A stretch of 64,000 nt of DNA from Croceibacterium_A sp035555595 (lineage in GTDB: Bacteria > Pseudomonadota > Alphaproteobacteria > Sphingomonadales > Sphingomonadaceae): NCBI GenBank assembly GCA_035555595.1, contig DATMGK010000015.1, positions 13,591 to 77,590 of the forward strand. The letters are read 5' to 3'. This document shows, piece after piece, positions 24,104 to 32,219 of this stretch. The notes below the pieces were generated by a model. It worked only from the letters and a program-made list of their open reading frames with translations. It did no database searches and was not told the origin of the DNA. A program made the translations under genes and the position numbers. Numbering within the stretch: position 1 is the first letter of the stretch; each line of letters begins with the position of its first letter.

Positions 24104-24712
24104 GTGTTCAAATCCGAACTGATCGACCGGGCAGCCAGCTTTCGCAGTGCGGAAGGCGACCCGATCCGGAAGCTGGAAAGCTGCCCGGCGCTTGTGCTCA
24201 ACGCCGATTACACGCCGCTGTCCTATTACCCGCTCAGCGTCTGGCCGTGGCAGACCGCAATCAAGGCCATCTTCCTCGAACGGGTGGATGTGGTCGCCAA
24301 TTACGATCGCATGGTCCATTCGCCTTCGCTGGACATGCAGATCCCCAGCGTGATCGCGCTGCGGCAATATGTGAAACCCAGCGAATTTCCCGCCTTCACG
24401 CGCTTCAACGTGTTCCTGCGCGATCGCTTTACCTGCCAGTATTGCGGCAGTCCGCAGCACCTCACTTTCGATCACGTTGTGCCCCGCCGATTGGGCGGCA
24501 AGACGACGTGGGAAAACATCCTGACGGCCTGTGCGCCTTGCAATATGCGGAAGGGCGGATGCACGCCCGCGCAGGCGCATATGCAGCCGCTCGTCCGGCC
24601 CATCCGGCCGACCAACTGGCAATTGCAACAGCAGGGCCGCAGCTTCCCGCCCAACTATCTCCATGAAACCTGGCGCGACTGGCTCTATTGGGACATCGAA
24701 CTGGAGGAATAG
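24104..24712 (+). CDS. HNH endonuclease family protein
   Basis: 202-residue protein with an N-terminal family-specific part (LVLNADYTPLSYYPLSVWPW) and a C-terminal HNH nuclease domain: CQYCGS zinc knuckle, FDHVVPRRLGG with the catalytic Asp-His, NILTACAPCNMRKGG with Asn and second Cys pair. The start is a GTG with AGGAAGGA upstream; no ATG fits. The type is widespread and conserved in alphaproteobacteria outside mobile elements, so it is probably not a homing enzyme. Substrate unknown. Confidence 0.9.
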   Translation: MFKSELIDRAASFRSAEGDPIRKLESCPALVLNADYTPLSYYPLSVWPWQTAIKAIFLERVDVVANYDRMVHSPSLDMQIPSVIALRQYVKPSEFPAFTRFNVFLRDRFTCQYCGSPQHLTFDHVVPRRLGGKTTWENILTACAPCNMRKGGCTPAQAHMQPLVRPIRPTNWQLQQQGRSFPPNYLHETWRDWLYWDIELEE

Positions 24713-24798
24713 CGGAAATTTGCGGGTTTTCGCTTGCCGCGCGACGGTGCAACGTTAGGGCGGTTTCACACGAAACGGGCACCCTCGAAGGATAGCAA

Positions 24799-27063
24799 TT
24801 GGCCGACGACAAGAAGACGGACAGCTTCACCGCGCGCGAGGCTCTGTTTTATCATGAGACGCTGCGCCCCGGTAAGATTGAAATCATCGCCAGCAAGCCG
24901 ATGGCGACGCAGCGCGATCTCAGCCTGGCCTATTCGCCGGGCGTCGCCGTTCCTGTGCAGGCCATTGCCGACGATCCCGCGAACGCCGCCCGCTACACCG
25001 CGCGCTCCAACCTCGTGGCCGTGATCTCCAACGGCACGGCCATCCTCGGTATGGGCAATCTCGGCGCGCTGGCGTCAAAGCCGGTGATGGAAGGCAAGGC
25101 GGTGCTGTTCAAACGCTTCGCCGATGTCGATGCGATCGATCTGGAACTCGATACCGAAGATCCCGATCGCTTCATCGATGCGGTCGCTCTGCTTGAACCC
25201 AGCTTCGGCGGCATCAACCTTGAAGATATCAAGGCTCCCGAATGCTTCGTGATAGAACAGACGCTGCGTGAACGGCTTAAGATCCCGATCATGCACGACG
25301 ATCAGCACGGCACCGCGATCATCACGGCGGCCGGCCTGCTCAACGCCTGCCATCTTACCGGGCGCCAGTTGAAAGACGTGAAGGTGGTGGTCAACGGGGC
25401 GGGCGCCGCAGCGATCGCCTGCACCGCGCTGATCAAGGCGATGGGCGTGCAGCATGAAAACGTGCTGATGTGCGACCGTGCCGGCGTGATCTACCCGGGG
25501 CGTGAGAATGTCGACCAGTGGAAAAGCGCACACGCTGTCGTCACCGACCGGCGCACGCTGGAAGAGGCGCTGGACGGCGCGGATATCTTCCTCGGCCTTT
25601 CCGCCAAGGGCGCTCTGAAGCCCGAATGGGTGGCGAAGATGGCGGATCAGCCGATCATTTTCGCGATGGCCAATCCCGATCCGGAAATCACGCCTGACGA
25701 TGCGAAGGCGGTTCGCCCGGATGCGATCGTCGCCACCGGGCGTTCGGATTATCCGAACCAGGTCAACAACGTGCTCGGCTTCCCGTTCATCTTCCGTGGC
25801 GCGCTCGACGTGCGGGCGACTGCGATCAATGAAGAAATGAAGATCGCCGCCGCGCAGGCGATTGCGGAACTGGCGCGCCAGCCTGTGCCGGAAGAAGTGG
25901 CGGCGGCTTATGGCCGCAACGATCGCTTCGGCCGCGATTACATCATCCCGGCGCCGTTCGATCCCCGGCTGATGGAAATCGTCTCCTCCGCCGTTGCGAA
26001 GGCAGCGATGGACAGCGGCGTGGCCCAGTCCCCGATCGAGGATTTCGAGGCCTATCGTCATCAGCTCAAGAGCCGGCTCAACCCCACCACTTCGGTGCTG
26101 ACCAGCGTCTATGCAGAGGCGAAGAGCAATCCCAAGCGAGTGATCTTCGCCGAGGGGGAAGAGGAAGTCGTGCTGCGCGCGGCGATTCAGTTCCGCGATT
26201 TCGGCTATGGCACCCCGGTTCTTGTCGGCCGCACGCAGGCCGTTCGCGAAAAGCTGGTGGAACTCGGCATAGAGCGGCCGGAAACGTTCGAAATCCAGAA
26301 CTCCGCCGATTCCGCTCTCGTGCCGCAGATGGCCGATCACCTTTACGCCCGGCTTCAACGGCGCGGCTATACGGAACGCGACGTGCGCCGCATGGTCAAT
26401 CAGGATCGCAACACCTTCGCGGCCCTGCTGCTCGCGTTGGGGCATGGCGATGCGCTGATCTCCGGCCTGACCCGGCCTTTCGCGCAGACGATGCGCGAAA
26501 TCAGCCGTGTCATCGACCATAAGCCGGGTCAGGTGCAGTTCGGCGTGCACATGATGATCGGCAAAAACTACACCGTGTTCCTTGCCGATACGACGATCAA
26601 CGAGCGTCCCAGCGCGCAGGAACTGGCACATATCGCCAAGGAAACGGCGGCGGTCGCCCGGCGCATGGGCCATGAACCGCGCGTCGCCTTCCTGTCCTAT
26701 TCAACGTTCGGGAACCCGCCGGGCCGCTGGCTGGAAAGTATCCGCGATGCCGTCCATATCCTCGATGAAGAGGATGCCGGCTTTGAGTATGAAGGCGAAA
26801 TGGCGCCCGACGCCGCGCTCAACCCGCGTGTGCAGGCCCTCTATCCGTTCAGCCGCCTGTCCGGCCCGGCCAACGTGCTTGTCATGCCCGGCCTGCAATC
26901 GGCGAACCTTTCGGCCAAGCTGCTGCGCGAACTGGGCGGCAACGCCACTATTGGCCCGATGCTGATCGGCATGGAAAAGCCGGTGCAGATCGTTCCGATG
27001 ACCGCGCTTGTGCCCGATGTGCTCACGCTGGCGGTGCTGGCGGCGGCTGGCGTGGTGGAATGA
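24799..27063 (+). CDS. maeB: NADP-dependent malic enzyme (MaeB type)
   Basis: 754-residue malic enzyme that converts malate to pyruvate and CO2 with NADP. The N-terminal half has the catalytic Tyr in AYSPGVAVP, IMHDDQHGTAI and the Rossmann VVVNGAGAAAIACT. The C-terminal ~320 residues form a phosphate acetyltransferase-like domain (NPKRVIFAEGEEE), a usual regulatory extension. The start is TTG at 24799 with AAGGA seven bases upstream. Its stop overlaps the SdpI-like gene by four bases. Confidence 0.96.
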   Translation: MADDKKTDSFTAREALFYHETLRPGKIEIIASKPMATQRDLSLAYSPGVAVPVQAIADDPANAARYTARSNLVAVISNGTAILGMGNLGALASKPVMEGKAVLFKRFADVDAIDLELDTEDPDRFIDAVALLEPSFGGINLEDIKAPECFVIEQTLRERLKIPIMHDDQHGTAIITAAGLLNACHLTGRQLKDVKVVVNGAGAAAIACTALIKAMGVQHENVLMCDRAGVIYPGRENVDQWKSAHAVVTDRRTLEEALDGADIFLGLSAKGALKPEWVAKMADQPIIFAMANPDPEITPDDAKAVRPDAIVATGRSDYPNQVNNVLGFPFIFRGALDVRATAINEEMKIAAAQAIAELARQPVPEEVAAAYGRNDRFGRDYIIPAPFDPRLMEIVSSAVAKAAMDSGVAQSPIEDFEAYRHQLKSRLNPTTSVLTSVYAEAKSNPKRVIFAEGEEEVVLRAAIQFRDFGYGTPVLVGRTQAVREKLVELGIERPETFEIQNSADSALVPQMADHLYARLQRRGYTERDVRRMVNQDRNTFAALLLALGHGDALISGLTRPFAQTMREISRVIDHKPGQVQFGVHMMIGKNYTVFLADTTINERPSAQELAHIAKETAAVARRMGHEPRVAFLSYSTFGNPPGRWLESIRDAVHILDEEDAGFEYEGEMAPDAALNPRVQALYPFSRLSGPANVLVMPGLQSANLSAKLLRELGGNATIGPMLIGMEKPVQIVPMTALVPDVLTLAVLAAAGVVE

Positions 27064-27383
27064 CGCAGCCGCGCGCGCCGTGGCTTCTCGTCATGGCGCC
27101 GCTGCTTTTCGCCATGATCAGCGTGCCGCTGGTGCTTGGCATGGTGGAGCCTAATTCGTTCTACGGCGTCCGCACGGCGGCCACGCGGGCGTCGGAAGCA
27201 GCTTGGTATCGCGCCAATGCCATGTCCGGTCTTGTCGGCCTTTTTGGCGGACTGGCTGGCTTCGGCATCAATGTGCTGGTCATGCGGTCGAACATGCGGC
27301 CGCCCCGCAAAATCGGCGCGTGCCTAGCCGTGCTCATCATCCTTGCGGCCATGATTGTCACTGCGGGGATTTTTTCCTCCTGA
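27060..27383 (+). CDS. SdpI family membrane protein
   Basis: 107-residue membrane protein with three hydrophobic helices. The segment FYGVRTAATRASEAAWYRANAMSG after the first helix is the conserved SdpI cytoplasmic signature. SdpI in Bacillus is an immunity protein for a killing factor; proteobacterial relatives have unknown function. It overlaps the malic enzyme stop by four bases, so is co-translated with it. Confidence 0.85.
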   Translation: MTQPRAPWLLVMAPLLFAMISVPLVLGMVEPNSFYGVRTAATRASEAAWYRANAMSGLVGLFGGLAGFGINVLVMRSNMRPPRKIGACLAVLIILAAMIVTAGIFSS

Positions 27384-27458
27384 GGTCCTGAATTTGCGAT
27401 GCTGTGAGGTCAGTTGACTTGCGGCATTTCGCTTGATCCAAATGATGTGGCAGTCCAT

Positions 27459-27479
27459 TGTTGCGAACGACTCGCAACA
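27459..27479. promoter_or_regulatory. Operator-like dyad before MFS gene
   Basis: Perfect inverted repeat TGTTGCGA-N5-TCGCAACA ending nine bases before the MFS start codon. It has the size and spacing of a binding site for a TetR-, GntR- or LacI-type dimer. No regulator gene of this kind is adjacent. Confidence 0.5.
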
Positions 27480-27488
27480 TGATTTGCC

Positions 27489-28712
27489 ATGACTGGCCTC
27501 GCTGAAACCGCCTATTCTCCTTCAAACTCGCGTGCATTCAGTCTGAAGCCGCTGATGTTCGAAACCTTCGTCTGCTCGATGGCGATGATGGCATTTGTGG
27601 CGCTGGCAGGGCCCATCGCGCGCGTTATCGGTCTTGATCCCTGGCAGGTGGGGGCGGCGATGACGGTAGCCGGCATCGCGTGGATGGTGATGGCGCGGGT
27701 CTGGGGTGTGGCCAGTGACCGCCACGGTCGGCGCAAAATCCTTCTATTCGGTCTCAGCGGTTTTGCCGTCAGCTATTTCCTGCTGTCGCTATTTATCGAT
27801 CTGGCGCTTCGCACTGCGATGGCGCCGCTGCTCGCCTTTACTGGGCTCGTCATTGGCCGTGCGGCTGCAGGGGTATTCTACGCTGCTGTGCCCTCGGCCA
27901 GCACAGCACTGGTGGCAGACCATGTTGCACCGGCTGAACGCGGGAAGGCTATGGCCGCCATCGGGGCGTCGAGCGCGGCGGGCATGGTAATCGGGCCGGG
28001 ATTCGCCGGCCTTATTGGTCCGATCAGCCTGAGCCTGCCGCTCTATCTTACTGCGGCCCTTCCGGCCGTGGCGCTCGTAGTGCTGTGGCGGGTCTTGCCG
28101 AGGCACGAGCACGTCGCGCCGCCAAAGGCCGAACCGCTTCGGTTGAACGACCAGCGGTTGCGTAAACCGATGACAGTAGCTTTCGTCGCCATGTTCAGCG
28201 TTGCCGTGGCTCAGATCACGGTGGGCTTCTACGCCCTCGACCGGCTTCACCTGGATCCGGCCGGGGCAGCTAATGCCGCGGGGATCGCGCTCGCTGCTGT
28301 AGGGGTGGCGCTGGTGCTGGCGCAGGTAGTGCTGCGGCAATTGGGCTGGCCGCCCTTGCGGCTAATTCGCTTGGGCGCAGTAATCGGCGGTATCGGGTTC
28401 GCGGCCGTAACGCTGGCGGACAGTGCCCCAACCCTTTGGGCCTGTTATGCGATAGCCGCATTCGGCATGGGCTGGGTCTACCCTTCCGTATCCGCCCTCG
28501 CAGCCAATTCGGTCGAAGCGCATGAACAGGGCGCGGCGGCCGGAACGATCGCGGCAGCACAGGGTCTGGGTGTTATCCTCGGCCCGATTGTGGGCAGCTT
28601 CGTCTACACGATCGACAACGGGGCGCCTTATGCCCTGATCGGAGTGATGCTGGTTGTCACGGCGCTCTGGACTGGACGGGACAATCGCAAGACCGCCCGA
28701 CAAGCGCCCTAG
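27489..28712 (+). CDS. MFS transporter
   Basis: 407-residue major facilitator with 12 predicted helices. The loop 2-3 signature is GVASDRHGRRKILLFG, of the DHA1 drug:proton antiporter type; the motif near helix 5 (GASSAAGMVIGPGFAGLIG) fits the antiporter motif C. The substrate is probably an organic compound exported with proton exchange; cannot be specified. The start follows an operator-like dyad. Its stop overlaps that of the convergent pyruvate kinase gene. Confidence 0.9.
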   Translation: MTGLAETAYSPSNSRAFSLKPLMFETFVCSMAMMAFVALAGPIARVIGLDPWQVGAAMTVAGIAWMVMARVWGVASDRHGRRKILLFGLSGFAVSYFLLSLFIDLALRTAMAPLLAFTGLVIGRAAAGVFYAAVPSASTALVADHVAPAERGKAMAAIGASSAAGMVIGPGFAGLIGPISLSLPLYLTAALPAVALVVLWRVLPRHEHVAPPKAEPLRLNDQRLRKPMTVAFVAMFSVAVAQITVGFYALDRLHLDPAGAANAAGIALAAVGVALVLAQVVLRQLGWPPLRLIRLGAVIGGIGFAAVTLADSAPTLWACYAIAAFGMGWVYPSVSALAANSVEAHEQGAAAGTIAAAQGLGVILGPIVGSFVYTIDNGAPYALIGVMLVVTALWTGRDNRKTARQAP

Positions 28713-30166
28713 TGGCGATGGTTTTCCAACTCGTCGCCCGTAAGCGTAACAACATGCAGCAGGTTGGTTGCGCCGGGAACGCCAAAGGGCACCCCGGCGA
28801 GGACGACCAGACGGGCACCCGCAGAACCGAAGCCATGGCGCAGGGCCATGCGCTTGCCCTTGGCGATCATCTCTTCGAAACTGCCGATATCGCGGGTGGT
28901 CACTGAATGCGCGCCCCATAGCAAGGCCACGCGGCGAGCCACCTCGACTGAAGGCGTCAGCACCATGACCGGCACCGAAGGCCTCTCGCGAGTCACGCGG
29001 CGGGCGGACGACCCGCTGGAGGTGAACACCGTGATCGCGGTGATTGGCAGGGTGTCCGAAATCGTCATGCAGGCGTGGGCCAGCGCATCGGCCGTGGTCG
29101 CATCTGGCGGAGTGGCCAGCAGGCGGATGCGCTGGCGATAGGCCTCGTCCCGCTCTACCTGACGGGCGATCGAATCCATCATCATGACGGCTTCTTCAGG
29201 CCATTGGCCGGCGGCGGTTTCGGCCGAAAGCATGACCGCGTCGGCACCGTCATATACGGCGTTGGCGACATCGGAGACTTCGGCACGTGTCGGCGCAGGG
29301 CTCTCGATCATCGATTCGAGCATTTGCGTCGCCACGATCACCGGCTTGCCGGTCAGCCGCGTCATGTTGACGATCTTCTTCTGCAGCGGCGGCACTTCTT
29401 CAGGGTTCAGTTCGACCCCCAGATCGCCACGCGCGACCATCACGCCGTCCGCCAGTTCGATGATTTCCGCCAGCCGCTGAATGGCTTGCGGCTTTTCGAT
29501 CTTGGCACAAAGCGCGCCGCGCCCGCCCATCAGCTTGCGCGCTTCGGCCAGATCGTCAGGCCGCTGCACGAAGCTGAGGCCGATCCAGTCCGCCCCCTGC
29601 TCCAGCGCAAATGCCAGATCGCGCCGGTCCTTGTCCGTCAGTGCGGGGATCGGCACTTCCGCATCGGGCACATTTACGCCCTTGCGATCGGAAATGACGC
29701 CGCCGACTTCCGCGACGCAGAGAATCCGGCTGTCGCTCGTTTCCTTGACCCGCAGACGGATCTTGCCGTCATTGATCAGCAGGCGCTGGCCTGCTTCCAG
29801 CACCGCGAAGATTTCCGGATGAGGAAGGCAAACGCGCGTGGCGTCGCCCGGCGTCTCGTCCCGATCGAGCACGAAGGTGGAGCCGTGGGGAATGATCGCA
29901 TGCCCTTCGGCGAAAGTGCCGACGCGCAGCTTCGGCCCCTGAAGATCGCACAGTACGGCAATGGGCCGGTTGAATTCCTTTTCCAGCGCACGGATCGTGC
30001 GGATCGCTTCCGCATGTGTTTCATGATCGCCGTGGCTGAGATTGACCCGAAAGGCATCCGCGCCGGCCCGGAACAGGCGGCGAAGCATGTCAGGATTGCG
30101 GCTGGCCGGCCCTACCGTGGCGAGGATCTTGACCTTGCGGGCGCGCGGTTCGAGCTTTGTCGTCAT
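28709..30166 (-). CDS. pyk: Pyruvate kinase
   Basis: 485-residue pyruvate kinase, last step of glycolysis (phosphoenolpyruvate + ADP to pyruvate + ATP). Conserved elements are TVGPASRN, FRVNLSHGDHETH, the catalytic Lys in CAKIEKPQAIQ, MVARGDLGVEL and the MLESMIESPAPTRAEVSDVANAV block. The C-terminal allosteric domain is complete. Divergent from the DUF1244-GapR genes with a short shared upstream region. Confidence 0.97.
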   Translation of the reverse strand: MTTKLEPRARKVKILATVGPASRNPDMLRRLFRAGADAFRVNLSHGDHETHAEAIRTIRALEKEFNRPIAVLCDLQGPKLRVGTFAEGHAIIPHGSTFVLDRDETPGDATRVCLPHPEIFAVLEAGQRLLINDGKIRLRVKETSDSRILCVAEVGGVISDRKGVNVPDAEVPIPALTDKDRRDLAFALEQGADWIGLSFVQRPDDLAEARKLMGGRGALCAKIEKPQAIQRLAEIIELADGVMVARGDLGVELNPEEVPPLQKKIVNMTRLTGKPVIVATQMLESMIESPAPTRAEVSDVANAVYDGADAVMLSAETAAGQWPEEAVMMMDSIARQVERDEAYRQRIRLLATPPDATTADALAHACMTISDTLPITAITVFTSSGSSARRVTRERPSVPVMVLTPSVEVARRVALLWGAHSVTTRDIGSFEEMIAKGKRMALRHGFGSAGARLVVLAGVPFGVPGATNLLHVVTLTGDELENHRH

Positions 30167-30222
30167 TTCGAGCGCCGTATGGCAGAGCCGTGCGACAAGA
30201 CAAGGACGAGAAGAGAAACATC

Positions 30223-30525
30223 ATGAGCGACCCGCTGGATAACCTGCCCGATGACGTGGCTGCAGCCGCCTTTCGCCGGCTGGTACGGCACCTGCGCCAC
30301 CGGCACGACGCGCAGAACATCGATCTGATGGGGCTGGCCGGATTCTGCCGCAATTGCCTGGCCGACTGGATCATCGACGCTGGCTATCCGGGTGACAAGC
30401 CCGCCGCGCGCGAGGTGATTCACGGAATGCCCGCGCAGGAATGGAAGAGCCGGTTCCAGACCGAGGCGACCCCCGAACAGATCGCCCGGATGGATGCCAG
30501 CGTGGCGCGCAATCGAACGGAGTGA
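30223..30525 (+). CDS. DUF1244 family protein
   Basis: 100-residue DUF1244 protein. The conserved core RLVRHLRHRHDAQNIDLMGLAGFCRNCLADW contains a histidine-rich helix and a C-x-x-C pair (read here in overlapping parts: FCRNCLADW), suggesting a metal or redox site. A second block is HGMPAQEWK. Function unknown but family is conserved in proteobacteria. It probably forms a transcription unit with the gapR homologue 90 bases downstream. Confidence 0.9.
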   Translation: MSDPLDNLPDDVAAAAFRRLVRHLRHRHDAQNIDLMGLAGFCRNCLADWIIDAGYPGDKPAAREVIHGMPAQEWKSRFQTEATPEQIARMDASVARNRTE

Positions 30526-30615
30526 GGGAAAAGTTTTCCACCCGGTTCACCGGCCCGCGCCCGCTCGCTATCGGATGCGCAACCGATTCTCGGCAAACAC
30601 TGGAGATCCTGCCCG

Positions 30616-30852
30616 ATGGCCAATGCCACCGATGACCGCCTGCGCCTTCTGATTGAGCGCGTCGAACGCCTTGAAGAAGAAAAGAAGGGCATCGCCGACG
30701 ATATCCGCGACGTTTATGCCGAGGCGAAAGCCGTTGGATATGATGCCAAGATCATGCGCCAGATCGTGCGCCTGCGTAAGATGAAGCCCGACGACCGGGC
30801 CGAGATGGAAGCCATCCTGGACACCTACAAGGCGGCGCTGGGTCTGGGCTGA
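30616..30852 (+). CDS. gapR: GapR family DNA-binding protein (DUF2312)
   Basis: 78-residue DUF2312 protein. It resembles Caulobacter GapR, a nucleoid-associated protein that encloses overtwisted DNA as a tetramer and supports replication and cell division. The conserved coiled-coil RVERLEEEKKGIADDIRDV is followed by YAEAKAVGYDAKIMRQIVRLRKM, the DNA-binding part; given here as two adjoining segments. The short N-terminus is typical of non-Caulobacter members. Downstream is a perfect 14-bp hairpin. Confidence 0.88.
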   Translation: MANATDDRLRLLIERVERLEEEKKGIADDIRDVYAEAKAVGYDAKIMRQIVRLRKMKPDDRAEMEAILDTYKAALGLG

Positions 30853-30858
30853 AAACCC

Positions 30859-30884
30859 GGAACGGGCTGGGTGGTCCGGTCATT
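30859..30884 (+). promoter_or_regulatory. EcfG-like promoter candidate before the SDR gene
   Basis: GGAAC (30859-30863), 17 bases, CATT (30881-30884). This is one base away from the alphaproteobacterial general stress sigma pattern GGAAC-N16/17-CGTT. If used, transcription would begin inside the left arm of the following hairpin. Weak evidence. Confidence 0.3.
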
Positions 30885-30913
30885 GGTCCTGCATTCCCCA
30901 ATGCAGGACCAAT
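30882..30913 (+). promoter_or_regulatory. Perfect 14-bp hairpin covering the SDR ribosome-binding site
   Basis: ATTGGTCCTGCATT and AATGCAGGACCAAT form a perfect 14-bp stem with a CCCC loop. The right arm contains the AGGA Shine-Dalgarno sequence (30905-30908), and the stem ends three bases before the SDR start codon at 30917. No U tract follows. It could block SDR translation in long transcripts or act as a gapR 3' end. Confidence 0.65.
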
Positions 30914-30916
30914 CCG

Positions 30917-31795
30917 ATGACCAACGATACGCCAACCGTAGACAAGGCCCATATTGAAGAAGCGGGCGAAGAACCGAAACTTCCCGGCCACGAATCAACG
31001 CTGGATCCCAAACCGGAATGGCAGCCGCGCCATCCCGGATCAGGTCGACTGAAGGGCAAGGTGGCGGTTGTCACCGGCGGCGACAGTGGCATTGGACGAG
31101 CGGTTGCCGTGCTGTTCGCCCGTGAAGGCGCGAACATTGCCGTCGCCTATCTCGAAGAACATGACGACGCGCACATGACGCGCGATCTATGCGAAGCGGA
31201 AGGAGCCGAAGTGCTGCTTTCCGCTGGTGATCTGGGCGATCCCAAGCATGCCCACGGCTTCATTCAGGCTGTGATCGATCGCTGGGGCGGGCTGGATGTG
31301 CTGATCAATAACGCGGGGGAACAGCACCCCGATAAAGACATCACCGACATTACCGCAGAACAGTTGCAGCGCACGTTCCAGACCAACATCTTTTCAATGT
31401 TCTATCTGGTTCAGGCAGCGCGGCCGCATTTGAAAAACGGCGCGACGATCGTGAACTGCACCAGCGTGACCATGTATCAGGGCAGCGGTGAGCTTCTGGA
31501 CTATTCCGCGACCAAAGGCGCCATAACGGCCTTCACCCGTTCGCTCTCCGAAAATCTGGTGGGCGAGGGTATCCGCGTCAACGCGGTCGCGCCCGGCCCG
31601 ATCTGGACTCCGCTGAATCCCTGCGGGGGCGCAAGCCCGGAAAAGCTGGAGCATTTCGGCGAGAGCACGCCAATGGGCCGCCCCGGTCAGCCGAACGAGG
31701 TCGCACCCGCATTCCTGTTTCTCGCCTGCGAGGATTCCTCTTATATGTCGGGGCAGGTACTGCACCCGAATGGAGGAACCGTCGTCAATGGCTAG
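30917..31795 (+). CDS. Short-chain dehydrogenase/reductase (YghA-like)
   Basis: 292-residue SDR oxidoreductase. After a ~45-residue polar N-terminal extension (LPGHESTLDPKPEWQPRH) comes the NAD(P)-binding VVTGGDSGIGRAVA, then NNAGE, the catalytic Ser in NCTSVTMYQG and YSATK, and VNAVAPGPIWTPL. The long N-terminus and order of motifs match YghA/GsiB-linked SDRs often induced by stress. Substrate unknown. Translation start lies next to a strong hairpin. The end overlaps the YbjQ gene by eight bases. Confidence 0.9.
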   Translation: MTNDTPTVDKAHIEEAGEEPKLPGHESTLDPKPEWQPRHPGSGRLKGKVAVVTGGDSGIGRAVAVLFAREGANIAVAYLEEHDDAHMTRDLCEAEGAEVLLSAGDLGDPKHAHGFIQAVIDRWGGLDVLINNAGEQHPDKDITDITAEQLQRTFQTNIFSMFYLVQAARPHLKNGATIVNCTSVTMYQGSGELLDYSATKGAITAFTRSLSENLVGEGIRVNAVAPGPIWTPLNPCGGASPEKLEHFGESTPMGRPGQPNEVAPAFLFLACEDSSYMSGQVLHPNGGTVVNG

Positions 31796-32138
31796 TCCTT
31801 GGAGCCGCGAGAGCGGCGGTATGATCGTTTCCACCACCGCGCTGATCGAAGGGCGGCCGGTGAAGGATTATCTGGGCGTGGTCACCGGAGAGGTGATCGT
31901 GGGCGCCAACATCTTCCGCGATCTGTTTGCCTCCATCACCGATATCGTCGGCGGCCGATCCGGCAAATACGAGGAAGTGCTGGCCCGCGCCCGCAAGGAA
32001 GCGCTGGAGGAAATGACCGAGGAAGCGCGCCGTTTGGGCGGCAACGCGGTGATCGGCGTCGATATCGATTACGAGGTGCTGGGCCAGAACGGATCGATGT
32101 TGATGGTCAGCGTCAGCGGCACGGCCGTGGTTGTCTGA
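31788..32138 (+). CDS. YbjQ family protein
   Basis: 116-residue YbjQ/UPF0145 family protein, a small pentameric fold of unknown function. Conserved segments are GVVTGEVIVGANIFRDLFAS, IVGGRSGKYE and ARRLGGNAVIGVDIDYEVLG. ATG 31788 has GGAGG eleven bases upstream and overlaps the SDR end; an internal ATG at 31821 matches the usual family start (MIVSTT) and is the alternative. Likely co-translated with the SDR. Confidence 0.88.
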   Translation: MASPWSRESGGMIVSTTALIEGRPVKDYLGVVTGEVIVGANIFRDLFASITDIVGGRSGKYEEVLARARKEALEEMTEEARRLGGNAVIGVDIDYEVLGQNGSMLMVSVSGTAVVV

Positions 32139-32159
32139 CGGCGCGCGCATTGTGCGCGA

Positions 32160-32219
32160 GCCATGGTTTCGCTAGGGCGGCGGCACAACAATCCACAGCC
32201 AGACAAGCGAAACCATGGC
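32160..32219 (+). promoter_or_regulatory. 14-bp inverted repeat spanning the yebC start codon
   Basis: GCCATGGTTTCGCT (32160-32173) and AGCGAAACCATGGC (32206-32219) are perfect inverted arms separated by 32 bases. The right arm includes the yebC ATG (32215-32217) and the bases before it. In RNA the stem would bury the start codon. Confidence 0.6.

Noticed and set aside
30223..30852. DUF1244-DUF2312 pair as a toxin-antitoxin module
   Set aside because: DUF2312 is the GapR family with a chromosomal role and DUF1244 is a conserved housekeeping family; spacing of 90 bases is also atypical.
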